NCBI RefSeq assembly: GCF_007474545.1
Contig: NZ_VKOG01000002.1
Span: 186,001-250,000, forward strand
Direction: 5' to 3'
DNA: 64,000 nucleotides
DNA from: Chryseobacterium binzhouense
Lineage (GTDB): Bacteria; Bacteroidota; Bacteroidia; Flavobacteriales; Weeksellaceae
Part shown: piece by piece, positions 1 to 9,211 of the stretch
Layout of the letters: each line of letters starts with the position of its first letter
How positions within the stretch are numbered: position 1 is the stretch's first letter
Made by a program: the position numbers and the translations under genes
The notes under the pieces: generated by a model
Databases searched by the model: none
Told to the model about the DNA's origin: nothing
The model's input: only the letters and a program-made list of their open reading frames with translations

Positions 1-399
1 ACGAACATTATGCCTACGTTTTTGATTTTCATTATATAAAGCTAAATATTGAGGTAATAATGGTCTTGGTCCAATCAAAGACATATCTCCTTTTAAAACA
101 TTTATAAGCTGTGGTATCTCATCAAGTGAAGTTTTGCGAACGAATGCACCGATTGTCGTCAGTCTTTCTGCATCAGAAAGTAGAGTTCCATCAGCATTTT
201 TTTTGTCATTCATTGTTTTAAACTTGATAATTTTGAAAATTTTCTCATTTAAACCAGGACGAACCTGAAAAAAAAATGGTTTACCGTTATTTGCAAAATA
301 TAATCCTATAGTAACCAATATAAAAACTGGACTTAAAATTATCAGTCCAAAAAATGCTATAATGAAATCAAAAAATCTTTTAAAATAATTCTTATACAT
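1..399 (-). CDS. Undecaprenyl-phosphate sugar-1-phosphate transferase (PglC/WbaP-type), 3' end missing
   Basis: This is the initiating transferase expected to load the first sugar-1-phosphate of the repeat unit onto undecaprenyl phosphate at the inner membrane. The first 133 codons are in the window, starting at the ATG complementary to 397-399; the stop lies beyond the left edge. An N-terminal hydrophobic hairpin (about residues 8-32) is followed by the family's basic segment with KFKTM and then by LDEIPQL...GDMSLIGPRP, which are hallmarks of the bacterial sugar transferase family. The family is usually about 200 residues, so roughly a third is missing. It is the most distal visible gene of the polysaccharide operon and follows the WbuB-like glycosyltransferase by 27 bases. 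The sugar it uses cannot be told from sequence. Confidence 0.88.
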   Translation of the reverse strand, partial: MYKNYFKRFFDFIIAFFGLIILSPVFILVTIGLYFANNGKPFFFQVRPGLNEKIFKIIKFKTMNDKKNADGTLLSDAERLTTIGAFVRKTSLDEIPQLINVLKGDMSLIGPRPLLPQYLALYNENQKRRHNVR

Positions 400-426
400 T
401 CTTTACTATATTACTAGGAAACTTGA

Positions 427-1662
427 TTAACCAACAATCTCTTTTATTGATCCTAAATATTTTTTAGCTAAAAACTCTCTGTCAAAATTATTTTTTGCAT
501 ACTTATATCCGTTTTCGCCCTCTTTCTTTAGTCGTAATTCATCATTTAGATATTTACGAATTGCTTTATTATATTCTTCATCGTTTTCAGGTTCAACGTA
601 AATACCTGCTTGAGCTTCTTCAACTAATTCCCGTGATACTCCGTCAATTGCCATTAAAATGGGTTTTTTGCATGAAAAATAATCAAAAGATTTATTTGAA
701 TATACCGTTTTAAATGTATCTACTTTTTTTAATACAGATGCTCCCATTTCTGATGCTAAAATATATTTAAAAACCTCTTTTTTTGGAACAGGATCCAAGA
801 AACGTACATTAACAACAGCCATTTGCTTTGCTCTCTTTATTAATCGTTCCTTTTCCATACCTTGACCAATTAACAAAAATAAAACATTTGTATCTTCCAG
901 TTTTTTTCCAGCATCTAAAATTTGATCTAAATGATTTGCAACACCATGAGCTCCAACATAAGTAATCACAAAATGATTTTCAAGATCATGATCTTTTCTA
1001 AAACTTTCACGATCAAAATTTCTTAAAATCTCTTCCGAAAGTGAAAAATCTGCCGCATTTGGGATCATTATTAATTTACTTTTATCAACATCTTTCTTTT
1101 CATTTAGGGTTTTATAAAAAGCAGGAGTAAGAACATTAATAAGTTTTGCCTTTCTATAGATAAAAGCTTCAAACCAATAAGCGAGTTTAATAACCAGTTT
1201 ATTTGTTAGTACACCTGTATCAATTGCAGATTCTGGCCATAAATCTCTGATTTCAAAAACCATTGGAATTCTTTTCAGTCTTGAAATAAGAAAGCCCGAA
1301 CCTCCGACAAATAATGGTGGCGAAGTTACAATAACCGCATCGAATTTTCCTTCAACCTTAAAAATCCCTGCCCACAGTGAAGAAAACATAAATGAAAAAT
1401 ATCCCCACAAACGCCCAATAAATCCTTTATTATATGCTTCAGAGACATGAGTTCTGTGAACTGTAACATCACCTTGTTTTTTTTTAATAAAGTATTTCCC
1501 TTTATATTCTGCTCTTTTTTCTGAGCCTGTATAATGCATCATTCCTGCAATTACAGTTACTTCGTGCCCTAGAGAAGTCCACGTTTTGGTAATTTCATTC
1601 CAACGTGAACCTCCAGAATCATCTTCTTCTAAAAAATACTGATGTAATATTAGAATCTTCAT
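427..1662 (-). CDS. Glycosyltransferase family 4, WbuB-like
   Basis: This cytoplasmic glycosyltransferase probably adds one sugar to the lipid-linked repeat unit. The N-terminus (MKILILHQYF, then GGSRW within the first 25 residues) matches the WbuB group of GT4 enzymes, which often act on amino sugars such as N-acetylfucosamine. The nucleotide-sugar-binding half begins near residue 230 (ITYVGAHG) and carries the late Glu-containing EPEN segment near residue 358. The length of 411 residues is normal for the group. Its ATG overlaps the stop of the heparinase-like gene by one base (TAATG), so translation is probably coupled. The donor sugar is inferred only from family resemblance. Confidence 0.85.
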   Translation of the reverse strand: MKILILHQYFLEEDDSGGSRWNEITKTWTSLGHEVTVIAGMMHYTGSEKRAEYKGKYFIKKKQGDVTVHRTHVSEAYNKGFIGRLWGYFSFMFSSLWAGIFKVEGKFDAVIVTSPPLFVGGSGFLISRLKRIPMVFEIRDLWPESAIDTGVLTNKLVIKLAYWFEAFIYRKAKLINVLTPAFYKTLNEKKDVDKSKLIMIPNAADFSLSEEILRNFDRESFRKDHDLENHFVITYVGAHGVANHLDQILDAGKKLEDTNVLFLLIGQGMEKERLIKRAKQMAVVNVRFLDPVPKKEVFKYILASEMGASVLKKVDTFKTVYSNKSFDYFSCKKPILMAIDGVSRELVEEAQAGIYVEPENDEEYNKAIRKYLNDELRLKKEGENGYKYAKNNFDREFLAKKYLGSIKEIVG

Positions 1663-3527
1663 TATTTGCTATAAGTAATTACTGTCTTGATATTATTATT
1701 AAACTGAAAATAAATTGATTTTTCTTCAGTATAGCTTCCGTAATAATCGGAATTATACGAATCAAAATTATGCTTTTCTTTTTCCGATTCAACTATAAGA
1801 TTGTTAGAATTTGGATGCCAAATTTGCTTCATTGAAAAATCTGTCAAATTTTGTAAATCATCTTCGACAATCCATTGAGGAATTAATTTAGAAATTCTTA
1901 TAATTCTATTATGAAAAGCTTTTTTATTTAAAAACTGAAAAGCTTTTATTTTTCCAGAAAAGACAAATTCGCCTTCTGTTTCTTTCCATGAAGCCGAAAT
2001 TTTTTGTGACCAGAAATACCATATAAAACGGCTGCCTTTCAACATCTGCGATTCATCATTAACCATAACGACGTTATGAGAAAGAGAACCCATAAAATAT
2101 TTTAATTTTTCTGCGTTTGTATTATATTTATAAGTTCCTGAATCTCTCAGAATATTTTTACCTTTATACCAAATATCTAAATGCAAATTATCGGCTTGAG
2201 CCGGACGATCTTTGTGATCTCCACATCTTATGAAAGTAAAAAAATCATTTTCTCTACATACATAATATCCTCCATTTTCAAAAGATAAAACACCATTTTG
2301 TTTTAAAATTGGATCGAAATTTTTCTTACTATTTATTTTCCCGTTCCAGAAAAGATCCTCTTCTATTTCTCTGTTTTCAAAAATATTTTTACCTGTTAAA
2401 ACATAGTGTAATGTATTTAACTGCGGTCTATAATCTCTGTAATCTGAATCTGACAAAGGAAAAAATAAAGCTCCGTCATTAGAACCATAATTTGGAAGTT
2501 TTCCGTTTTTATCCTGCATACATTGATACAGGAAATATGTCGATTTATAAGCTTTATTATAAATAGAATCTGAAAACTTAAAATCATTTTTATACGCAAG
2601 ACTCAATCCGAAAGAAAATAACTGAATCACAACACGATGATAATTCATTGAAAACTGCAGAAAAGTACCATCATCATAAATTTGATAATTTATTTCCTCT
2701 TCAAACCATTTCAACCCTTTTTCTGACCACATTTTTGTTTCCGGAATAAATGGAAACAAAATATTTGACAAAGTAAGAAACAAAGTTTCTGTAATCGCAT
2801 GATTATTTCGAACCGCAATTCTAGAAAAATTGATATTTTGATAAACATGATGAAGAGATGCATAAATAACATTCTGTATTTTCTGCCATCGATCTTCTGT
2901 TAAAGCGGTAGAATTCTGATAATAATATAAAGCAAAACACCAATTGAAAATACGAAGTGAGATTTCCTGACTACATCTCCAGTTTGGTCCCTGATTGATA
3001 GGATTTGCATTTATCCAAGACTCAATTTCTGAAAAAACAAATTCTGAAAAATCTTTATCAAAATGATAATCATATCGAATTAGGGTTAAAAGATAAGAAA
3101 ATCTGGATTTCTCCCACACGAATTTTATATCCCCTGCTTCTCCAGATAAGTCCGGAATTTCAGACCAATGTTTTTGAATATCATATTTAAATCCGTTTGA
3201 TGGATTTGTAATCCAATCATAATCATTACCCAGATTCAGCCAATTGGCATTAAAAAATAATAATTCACCAGAAATAATTTTCTCAGCTTTATCTTTTAAT
3301 ATGTTTGAAGTTAATTTTGGAAAGTTTAAATTTTCTTTTGCATCAATTAAAAACTCATTTTTCCGAACTTTCCATTCCGTTAAAGAAAGAGTTTGAGAAA
3401 GACGTAAATTGTTGGGATGTTTTTTCTTTAATTGACCGGTTTTTTTCTCAAATTCATGACGAACACGATACATAACATATCGTGTCCCCATGTTTTTATA
3501 TAACTGTAAAGCTAGTTTCAGGCTCAT
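1662..3527 (-). CDS. Heparinase II/III family protein
   Basis: A 621-residue protein of the heparinase II/III and alginate-lyase fold. It has an N-terminal helical (alpha/alpha toroid) region up to about residue 380 and a C-terminal beta-rich heparinase II/III domain from about residue 415, with GDHKDRPAQADNL and DSGTYKY visible. Members either cleave uronic-acid polysaccharides or have an unknown role inside capsule loci. No signal peptide is evident, so it would act in the cytoplasm, which argues against simple extracellular degradation. It lies between the two-domain oxidoreductase and the WbuB-like transferase; the three are often found together in O-antigen clusters. The substrate is unknown. 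Confidence 0.82.
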   Translation of the reverse strand: MSLKLALQLYKNMGTRYVMYRVRHEFEKKTGQLKKKHPNNLRLSQTLSLTEWKVRKNEFLIDAKENLNFPKLTSNILKDKAEKIISGELLFFNANWLNLGNDYDWITNPSNGFKYDIQKHWSEIPDLSGEAGDIKFVWEKSRFSYLLTLIRYDYHFDKDFSEFVFSEIESWINANPINQGPNWRCSQEISLRIFNWCFALYYYQNSTALTEDRWQKIQNVIYASLHHVYQNINFSRIAVRNNHAITETLFLTLSNILFPFIPETKMWSEKGLKWFEEEINYQIYDDGTFLQFSMNYHRVVIQLFSFGLSLAYKNDFKFSDSIYNKAYKSTYFLYQCMQDKNGKLPNYGSNDGALFFPLSDSDYRDYRPQLNTLHYVLTGKNIFENREIEEDLFWNGKINSKKNFDPILKQNGVLSFENGGYYVCRENDFFTFIRCGDHKDRPAQADNLHLDIWYKGKNILRDSGTYKYNTNAEKLKYFMGSLSHNVVMVNDESQMLKGSRFIWYFWSQKISASWKETEGEFVFSGKIKAFQFLNKKAFHNRIIRISKLIPQWIVEDDLQNLTDFSMKQIWHPNSNNLIVESEKEKHNFDSYNSDYYGSYTEEKSIYFQFNNNIKTVITYSK

Positions 3528-3531
3528 ACGA

Positions 3532-5649
3532 TTAGTCGATATCTATCCAGCTTTTAGTTTTTAAACTTTCAATTGCAGCGAAAGAAGCTTTTGTAGTATT
3601 TACAATTTCATCCATCGGAATTAAAGGGTTTCCTCCTTCTTTAATTTTTTTAACTAATGTATGAAACTGGTTTTTATGCCCTTTATCTAAATTTGTTTTT
3701 AGTTTAGAAAATCCTTTTACACCGAATCCTTCAGTTTTTCTGAAATTATCCATTATAATTGTTCTTTCCTGTGAAAAAACCTCAAGTCTTTCTTTAGAAT
3801 ATGCTTTAGATCCGTTTGCAAAATAATTGATGACTCCTGTTGAACCATTTTCGTATTTTAATAAAATAGTTGCATTATCGGTATTCTCTTCGGGATTTAC
3901 ACCCATAGAATTCATACAAACGGATTTCACTTTGCTACCTGTAAGATAAGTAATTAAATCAATATAATGACATGCTTCACCAATAATTCTACCACCACCA
4001 ACTTTCATGTCATGTACCCAAATATTTGCAGGAATGAAACCAGCATTCATTGTAGCAATTACATTCATCTGAGAATTTCCTACGAGTTGTTTGATCTTTA
4101 TCGTATGTGGAGAAAATCTTCTATTAAAACCTACAGTTATATTTTTTCCAGTTTTCTGCTGAACTTCTATTATTTCGTTTAGTTCTGTCAGATTTAGAGC
4201 TAAAGGTTTTTCGACAAATACATTTTTACCAGCATTCAATGCTTCTTTAACCATTGGAGCATGAAGATCATGACGAGTGGTAATTAAAACAAGATCAACT
4301 TGTGAATCATTTAAAATTTCTTTATAATCGGTTGTAGAATTGGCTATATTGTATTTTTGGGCAACTGCTGTTCCAGTGACCCCTCCATTACTTGCAATAT
4401 ATTTGTAGCTTGCTCCGCTATCCTTGAGAGCAGGCATCATCGTCATTTTTGTAAAATTCCCAGAACCAATAATTCCAATTACTCCTTTTGAAGCTGAGAA
4501 ATCGGTATCTTTTAATTTTATATTACGACTTGGATTTAGTAAAGTTTTCTCATCGTATTTTAGTATAGAGGCAATAGAATGACTGCTTCCTATTTCGCCG
4601 TAAATGTTAAGATAATTATTTAGTTCAACAATCTCTGTTATCATTTCTTCAACGAAAATACGCTTTGTACTGATTGCCTGAAGTATGGTTTCAAAATTTC
4701 TTTTTTCGGTCCAACGTACAAAAGGTAAAGGATAATCTACTCCTTTTTGTTCATAATTTTCATCATAGCGACCCGGACCATATGAGCATGAAACCTGAAA
4801 TGTAAGTTCTTTTTCATAAAATTCTGCTCTGCTGATATCTAAACCTATAACGCCGACCAAAATAATACGACCTCTTTTTCTGCTCATACGCGCAGATTGA
4901 GAGATGATATCATTGTTTTTCGCAGAAGCAGTAATTACAACTCCATCTGCACCAATTCCGTCAGTAAGGTCTTCAACAAATTTAACGACGTCTCCGCTTA
5001 AAGGATTAAATGGAATTATTCCCCATTTTTTAGCCATTTCAAGCTTTGATTCGTCAATATCAGTACCGATTACACGACATCCGTTTGCAACCAATAACTG
5101 TGCTGTAAGCAATCCTATTAAACCTAAACCAACGACTACAACAGTTTCGCCTAAAGTAGGATTTAATAAACGTATTCCCTGAAGACCAATAGATCCAATA
5201 ACTGTAAAAGTAGCTTCTTCATCAGAAACATTATCAGGAATATGTGCTACCAAATTTTTTGGAATACATACAAATTCTGCATGTTGTCCATTAGAAACCA
5301 CACGATCTCCTATTTTAAAATCATTAACACCTTCATCCACTGCAATTACTTTTCCGACATTACAATACCCTAAAGGAAGTGGTTCTCCCAATTTATTAAA
5401 TACAGTTTCAACAGTCGGCATTAAGCCATCTGTTTTTATTTTATCTAAAACCTGTTTTACTTTATCCGGTTGCTGACGTGCTTTCTGAATTAAATTTGAT
5501 TTACCGAATTCCACTAACATACGTTCCGTTCCTAATGACACCAATGAGCGCGTCGTTTGAATTAATACACATCCTCGTTTTATTTGAGGTGCCGGTACTT
5601 CTTCTAAAATTGTTTCTCCTGTTTTAAATGACTGTATAATTTGTTTCAT
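3532..5649 (-). CDS. Two-domain oxidoreductase: zinc-type alcohol dehydrogenase fused to Gfo/Idh/MocA dehydrogenase
   Basis: A 705-residue fusion. Residues 1 to about 350 are a medium-chain alcohol dehydrogenase with a GroES-like N-terminus and a Rossmann motif (VVVGLGLIGLL). From about residue 390 a second Rossmann fold starts (GVIGIIGSGNF) and continues as a Gfo/Idh/MocA sugar dehydrogenase with the family motif VEKPLALN. Fused proteins of this type are known from polysaccharide loci, usually beside a heparinase-like gene as here. The likely role is oxidation-reduction of a sugar intermediate, but neither substrate nor product is established. The gene is 4 bases upstream of the heparinase gene, in the same operon. 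Confidence 0.85.
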   Translation of the reverse strand: MKQIIQSFKTGETILEEVPAPQIKRGCVLIQTTRSLVSLGTERMLVEFGKSNLIQKARQQPDKVKQVLDKIKTDGLMPTVETVFNKLGEPLPLGYCNVGKVIAVDEGVNDFKIGDRVVSNGQHAEFVCIPKNLVAHIPDNVSDEEATFTVIGSIGLQGIRLLNPTLGETVVVVGLGLIGLLTAQLLVANGCRVIGTDIDESKLEMAKKWGIIPFNPLSGDVVKFVEDLTDGIGADGVVITASAKNNDIISQSARMSRKRGRIILVGVIGLDISRAEFYEKELTFQVSCSYGPGRYDENYEQKGVDYPLPFVRWTEKRNFETILQAISTKRIFVEEMITEIVELNNYLNIYGEIGSSHSIASILKYDEKTLLNPSRNIKLKDTDFSASKGVIGIIGSGNFTKMTMMPALKDSGASYKYIASNGGVTGTAVAQKYNIANSTTDYKEILNDSQVDLVLITTRHDLHAPMVKEALNAGKNVFVEKPLALNLTELNEIIEVQQKTGKNITVGFNRRFSPHTIKIKQLVGNSQMNVIATMNAGFIPANIWVHDMKVGGGRIIGEACHYIDLITYLTGSKVKSVCMNSMGVNPEENTDNATILLKYENGSTGVINYFANGSKAYSKERLEVFSQERTIIMDNFRKTEGFGVKGFSKLKTNLDKGHKNQFHTLVKKIKEGGNPLIPMDEIVNTTKASFAAIESLKTKSWIDID

Positions 5650-5665
5650 TTTTTCTTATGTACAT

Positions 5666-6439
5666 TTAATTTTTCAATTGATATAGATCCCATCTTTCGT
5701 TTATAGAAGGATAACTAATAAGTACAGCCCTATATTTTCCTTTAAATACGAAAAGACTTCCTGCGGATACCCCAATAGTTTGATATCTTTCGATTGCAAC
5801 ACGTATATCATCAATTGAACCGGCTCCACCTAAAATCGTCATTGGCATATCGGTTTCTTTTCTTATTATATCAAAGAGTTTAAAATCGTATCCATTCATT
5901 TTTCCATCTTCGTCTACTGAGTTGATAACAAGTTCACCAATTCCTATCTCATTTAGTTCTGCAAGAAAGCGCTCAAGTTTTACATCTGCTGTTTTTTTAC
6001 CATTATGTGTTACAATTTCATATCCTCCGAAGAATTTTTTCTTCTTAATATCAATAACAACAACAACACTTTGAATTCCTACCGCATCTGCAATATCTTT
6101 CAAAAGTTTTGTATTTTGAAGAGCTGCAGCACTAATAGCCACTTTCTCAGCACCTAAACTGATGATTTTTTTTGCATGGGCAACACTTTTAACACCACCA
6201 CCATAACAAAAAGGCATTCTACATTCTACAGCAATATTTTTTATCATCTCAAAGTCTGGCTCTCTTCCTTCTACAGTGGCATCAATATCAATCACCATCA
6301 GCTCATCAACCTCTTTCTCGTTGAAGATTTTAACCGCATTTATGGGATCACCTACATACTTAGGATCTTTAAAATTAACTGTTTTAACAAGCCCTCTTTT
6401 ATGAACTAAAAGACATGGGATAATTCTTGATCGTAACAT
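5666..6439 (-). CDS. HisF-like cyclase subunit for sugar amidation (HisF2/WbpI-region type)
   Basis: A 257-residue TIM barrel of the HisF family. In histidine synthesis HisF receives ammonia from HisH. In O-antigen loci with an N-acetyl sugar amidotransferase, the HisH/HisF pair is believed to supply ammonia for an acetamidino group. The sequence fits the second role: the usual catalytic Asp of the CLDV motif near residue 11 is replaced (IPCLLVHKRG), while the Asp near residue 130 is kept (VVVIDIKKK). The gene overlaps hisH by one base and sits beside the amidotransferase, with no other his gene near. A housekeeping HisF is therefore unlikely. Confidence 0.88.
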   Translation of the reverse strand: MLRSRIIPCLLVHKRGLVKTVNFKDPKYVGDPINAVKIFNEKEVDELMVIDIDATVEGREPDFEMIKNIAVECRMPFCYGGGVKSVAHAKKIISLGAEKVAISAAALQNTKLLKDIADAVGIQSVVVVIDIKKKKFFGGYEIVTHNGKKTADVKLERFLAELNEIGIGELVINSVDEDGKMNGYDFKLFDIIRKETDMPMTILGGAGSIDDIRVAIERYQTIGVSAGSLFVFKGKYRAVLISYPSINERWDLYQLKN

Positions 6440-7053
6440 TATAGTAATGCAAAATTATGGAGTAAATTAACTCCGTTATGATGACTTTTTTCCGGGTGAA
6501 ATTGTATTCCGAATATATTTTCTCTAGTTACCGATGAAGCAAATGATTTTCCATAGATGGAAGTTGTAAGAATATCTGATTCATTCGCGCATTCAAAATA
6601 GTAAGAATGAAGAAAATAAAAACCTAATTTCGGATCAATATTCTGAAGAATTTTATGGTCTTTCTCAATATTGACGGAATTCCATCCTAAATGAGGCAGT
6701 TTTGGTTTATGGGTAATAGTAGAAGAGTCAATTTTTCTCACTTTTCCTTTTATATATCCTAAACCTTTTAAAGAACCTTCTTCACTACTTTCCGCAAGAA
6801 TCTGCATTCCTACACAAATCCCTATAATTGGAACTTTATTAATCAGAACTTCATGATCAAGTACTTCTCTAAAACCAATTGTATCAAGCATTGAAATTGT
6901 TTCATCAAAAGAACCTACTCCCGGAAGAAATATCTTTTGAGCATCTTTTACCTGCATAGGATCTTTTGCAATAGTATAATCTACCCTTAGCTTTTCATAT
7001 ATATTTGCTATTGCATTAATATTTCCTGAACCGTAATCTATAATTGTTATCAT
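6439..7053 (-). CDS. HisH-like glutamine amidotransferase for sugar amidation
   Basis: A 204-residue class I glutamine amidotransferase that would hydrolyse glutamine and pass ammonia to the adjacent HisF-like partner. The nucleophile Cys lies in GICVGMQIL near residue 79, and the His-Glu pair of the triad lies in FHPEKS near residue 186, so the glutaminase site looks intact. Its ATG overlaps the stop of the amidotransferase gene by four bases (ATGA) and its stop overlaps the HisF-like start by one base, giving a tightly coupled trio. Context points to synthesis of an amidino sugar of the surface polysaccharide, not of histidine. Confidence 0.9.
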   Translation of the reverse strand: MITIIDYGSGNINAIANIYEKLRVDYTIAKDPMQVKDAQKIFLPGVGSFDETISMLDTIGFREVLDHEVLINKVPIIGICVGMQILAESSEEGSLKGLGYIKGKVRKIDSSTITHKPKLPHLGWNSVNIEKDHKILQNIDPKLGFYFLHSYYFECANESDILTTSIYGKSFASSVTRENIFGIQFHPEKSHHNGVNLLHNFALL

Positions 7054-8183
7054 CTTTTTATTGATCTTTCTACCCCTAGAAACTTTAAAATTTTAGCTCC
7101 AAAATTAAATAAAGACTCCTGATTTTTGTAGTCCCAATAGAATTTTTTAGGCATTTCAAAATACTTCCTAAGTTCATCAGAGCTTATACCAAGTTTTGTT
7201 GCAATGTAATTAAACTCCTCCTGAATAGTTTCCGGATTATAAGCCGGCTTTTTTAATTTTTCAAGAGCGTCTTCTCTAGTCATTTGCCCGGTAAGAATCA
7301 AACTTGAATATTGGACTCTACGTGTATCAAAACCAAACCTTTCAGGCATCCAATACCCTTCATAGAATTTTGTAAAACGAGATTCAAAATGTTTTTGCGG
7401 ATAAGGCTTCCATCCATATTCATCAGCTAAAACCTGTAACGCATTTTCTTTAATATAGGGCATAAAATTCAGAGGTTTCACAACTTGAATTTTGCGAATA
7501 TAACGTAAATAAAATTTATGTCTGAAAATCGGGCTAAAAGGATATGTTTCCATTTTAATGGTCCCAAATTTTTTAATAATATCTTTCAGTTGTGCCATAT
7601 CTGTACCATAATACAACCATTCCATAGGATTTCTTACACATTCTGTAGAAATATTTCCGCCATTAAGAATATACTTTATATTGTGCTTATCAGCAAAATT
7701 GTAAAGTGTGGCGATGAATGCATGATCCTGTGGGATATCTAAATGCGGTACTCCGGATTTGAAAAATGCAAGTTGAAAGTCTTTCATCTCTTCCCAATTG
7801 ATAACCTCTGTATAAAGATCAAGCCCCAGTTTATCTACCATTACCTGAATGTTGTGAACAGCCAATTCGGAATTCCATCCTCCATCAACGTGAAACACGA
7901 GAGGTCTAAGACCAAACTCTTTCACCGCTAAATGGAGCATGTAAGAGCTGTCTACACCACCACTCATCCCTAAAATACAGTCAAATTCTTTTCCTTCGCC
8001 TTCCTTTTTTATTTTAGCAATCGTTTCCTCCAACTGTTTTCTTCCAACTTCATCGGTATGCCAGTTGGGTTTTACATTATTATAAAAATCAATAACGTGA
8101 TCACTAACTCCGTTTTCGTCAAAGGTGATACGAGAGTCTGAAGTGTCCATCACACTTATTGAACATATTTGGTAATTTCTCAT
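7050..8183 (-). CDS. N-acetyl sugar amidotransferase (WbpG/PseA-type)
   Basis: A 377-residue member of the PP-loop ATP pyrophosphatase family that converts an N-acetyl group of a nucleotide-activated sugar into an acetamidino group. The PP-loop is clear (GMSGGVDSS near residue 73), followed by HVDGGWNSE. Related enzymes are WbpG of Pseudomonas aeruginosa O-antigen and PseA of flagellin pseudaminic-acid modification. Ammonia is expected from the HisH/HisF-like proteins encoded directly downstream with overlapping reading frames. The substrate may be a UDP-ManNAcA-type sugar, since wecB and wecC are in the same operon, but that link is inference. Confidence 0.9.
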   Translation of the reverse strand: MRNYQICSISVMDTSDSRITFDENGVSDHVIDFYNNVKPNWHTDEVGRKQLEETIAKIKKEGEGKEFDCILGMSGGVDSSYMLHLAVKEFGLRPLVFHVDGGWNSELAVHNIQVMVDKLGLDLYTEVINWEEMKDFQLAFFKSGVPHLDIPQDHAFIATLYNFADKHNIKYILNGGNISTECVRNPMEWLYYGTDMAQLKDIIKKFGTIKMETYPFSPIFRHKFYLRYIRKIQVVKPLNFMPYIKENALQVLADEYGWKPYPQKHFESRFTKFYEGYWMPERFGFDTRRVQYSSLILTGQMTREDALEKLKKPAYNPETIQEEFNYIATKLGISSDELRKYFEMPKKFYWDYKNQESLFNFGAKILKFLGVERSIKR

Positions 8184-9211
8184 AATTGTATTAATTTTTC
8201 CTCATACATTTCCCAACTATATTTTTTTATAGTTTCTGGGTCAAAGGTATAAGTATCTTTTAATTTTTTTAATTCGTATAGTAGTTTTTCAAAATTTATA
8301 TCATTCTTATTTTCAATAACAAAACCAAAATTATTATCTTTCACAAATGAAGAAACAACAATTTCACTATTTATGATTACGGGTGTTTGAGTCTGGATTC
8401 CATCATAAATTTTATTCGGACTAGCATAAATATTATTAATATTATTGACGGGGTATAATGCTAACAGATAATCACCATTATTAGTTAAGATTTCATTAAT
8501 TTGTTGCTGTCTCATTATCCCCAAATATTCTACTTTGTCATTTTTAATAAATTTTTTTGTATAATCATCCATAAGCCAACCCGCTGCAATCACTCTGACT
8601 TCGTCAGAATGTGACAGAAGTTCATCTAAAAAAAGTGTACCCCTATCTTTATGCAATGATCCAAAATAACAAATAGTTAACTTACGATTATCATTCGTAA
8701 CTTTCACATATTTTTGATATTTTGGAACATTGGGAATTACGACTGCTTTTTTTTGTGCAAATTTAGGTAGTAAACCAAATCTATTTTCATCTGTAACAAT
8801 AATTTTTTTTGGAAAACCATAAATTATTCTTTTGCCTACATAAAATTTATTATTTGCTAAGTTAAGCTTTAGAAAAAAAGAATCAAAAATATCAAGTACT
8901 ACTTTTTGACCTAAAAGAAAAGGAAGAAAAAAAATATAGAACTGTTCATCAACTATATGTATTTTTTCGAATTTATTTTTAGATAATAGTCTTATTATAT
9001 TGATAATTAAAATTAATATTGTTTTTAAAGATTTATGACTTCCGGGAATTAACTTATTTATATGTGTCTGTTCTAATGAAAAAGATAAATCTGATTTCTT
9101 TCCAACACCCAAATAAAAAATATCAAAAGATTTTGATAGGGTTTCAATTTCTTTTGAGACTCTTGTATCAGAACCGTCATTAGCACATAAGTATAAAATT
9201 TTATTTTTCAT
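8180..9211 (-). CDS. Glycosyltransferase (GT4-like)
   Basis: A 343-residue probable glycosyltransferase of GT-B type. An N-terminal Rossmann-like half (KILYLCANDGSDTRV) is followed from about residue 180 by a donor-binding half beginning ICYFGSLHKDRG and containing AAGWLMDD and ASPNKIYDGI. The latter region is where GT4 enzymes hold their nucleotide-sugar contacts. It overlaps wzy upstream and the amidotransferase downstream (ATGA). The coding sequence is very AT-rich, like the neighbouring wzy and wzx, as is common for serotype-specific genes. The linkage it makes is unknown. Confidence 0.78.
   Translation of the reverse strand: MKNKILYLCANDGSDTRVSKEIETLSKSFDIFYLGVGKKSDLSFSLEQTHINKLIPGSHKSLKTILILIINIIRLLSKNKFEKIHIVDEQFYIFFLPFLLGQKVVLDIFDSFFLKLNLANNKFYVGKRIIYGFPKKIIVTDENRFGLLPKFAQKKAVVIPNVPKYQKYVKVTNDNRKLTICYFGSLHKDRGTLFLDELLSHSDEVRVIAAGWLMDDYTKKFIKNDKVEYLGIMRQQQINEILTNNGDYLLALYPVNNINNIYASPNKIYDGIQTQTPVIINSEIVVSSFVKDNNFGFVIENKNDINFEKLLYELKKLKDTYTFDPETIKKYSWEMYEEKLIQL

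Noticed and set aside
5666-7053. Histidine biosynthesis genes hisH and hisF
   Set aside because: No other his gene is near, HisF lacks the first catalytic Asp and both overlap the sugar amidotransferase gene.
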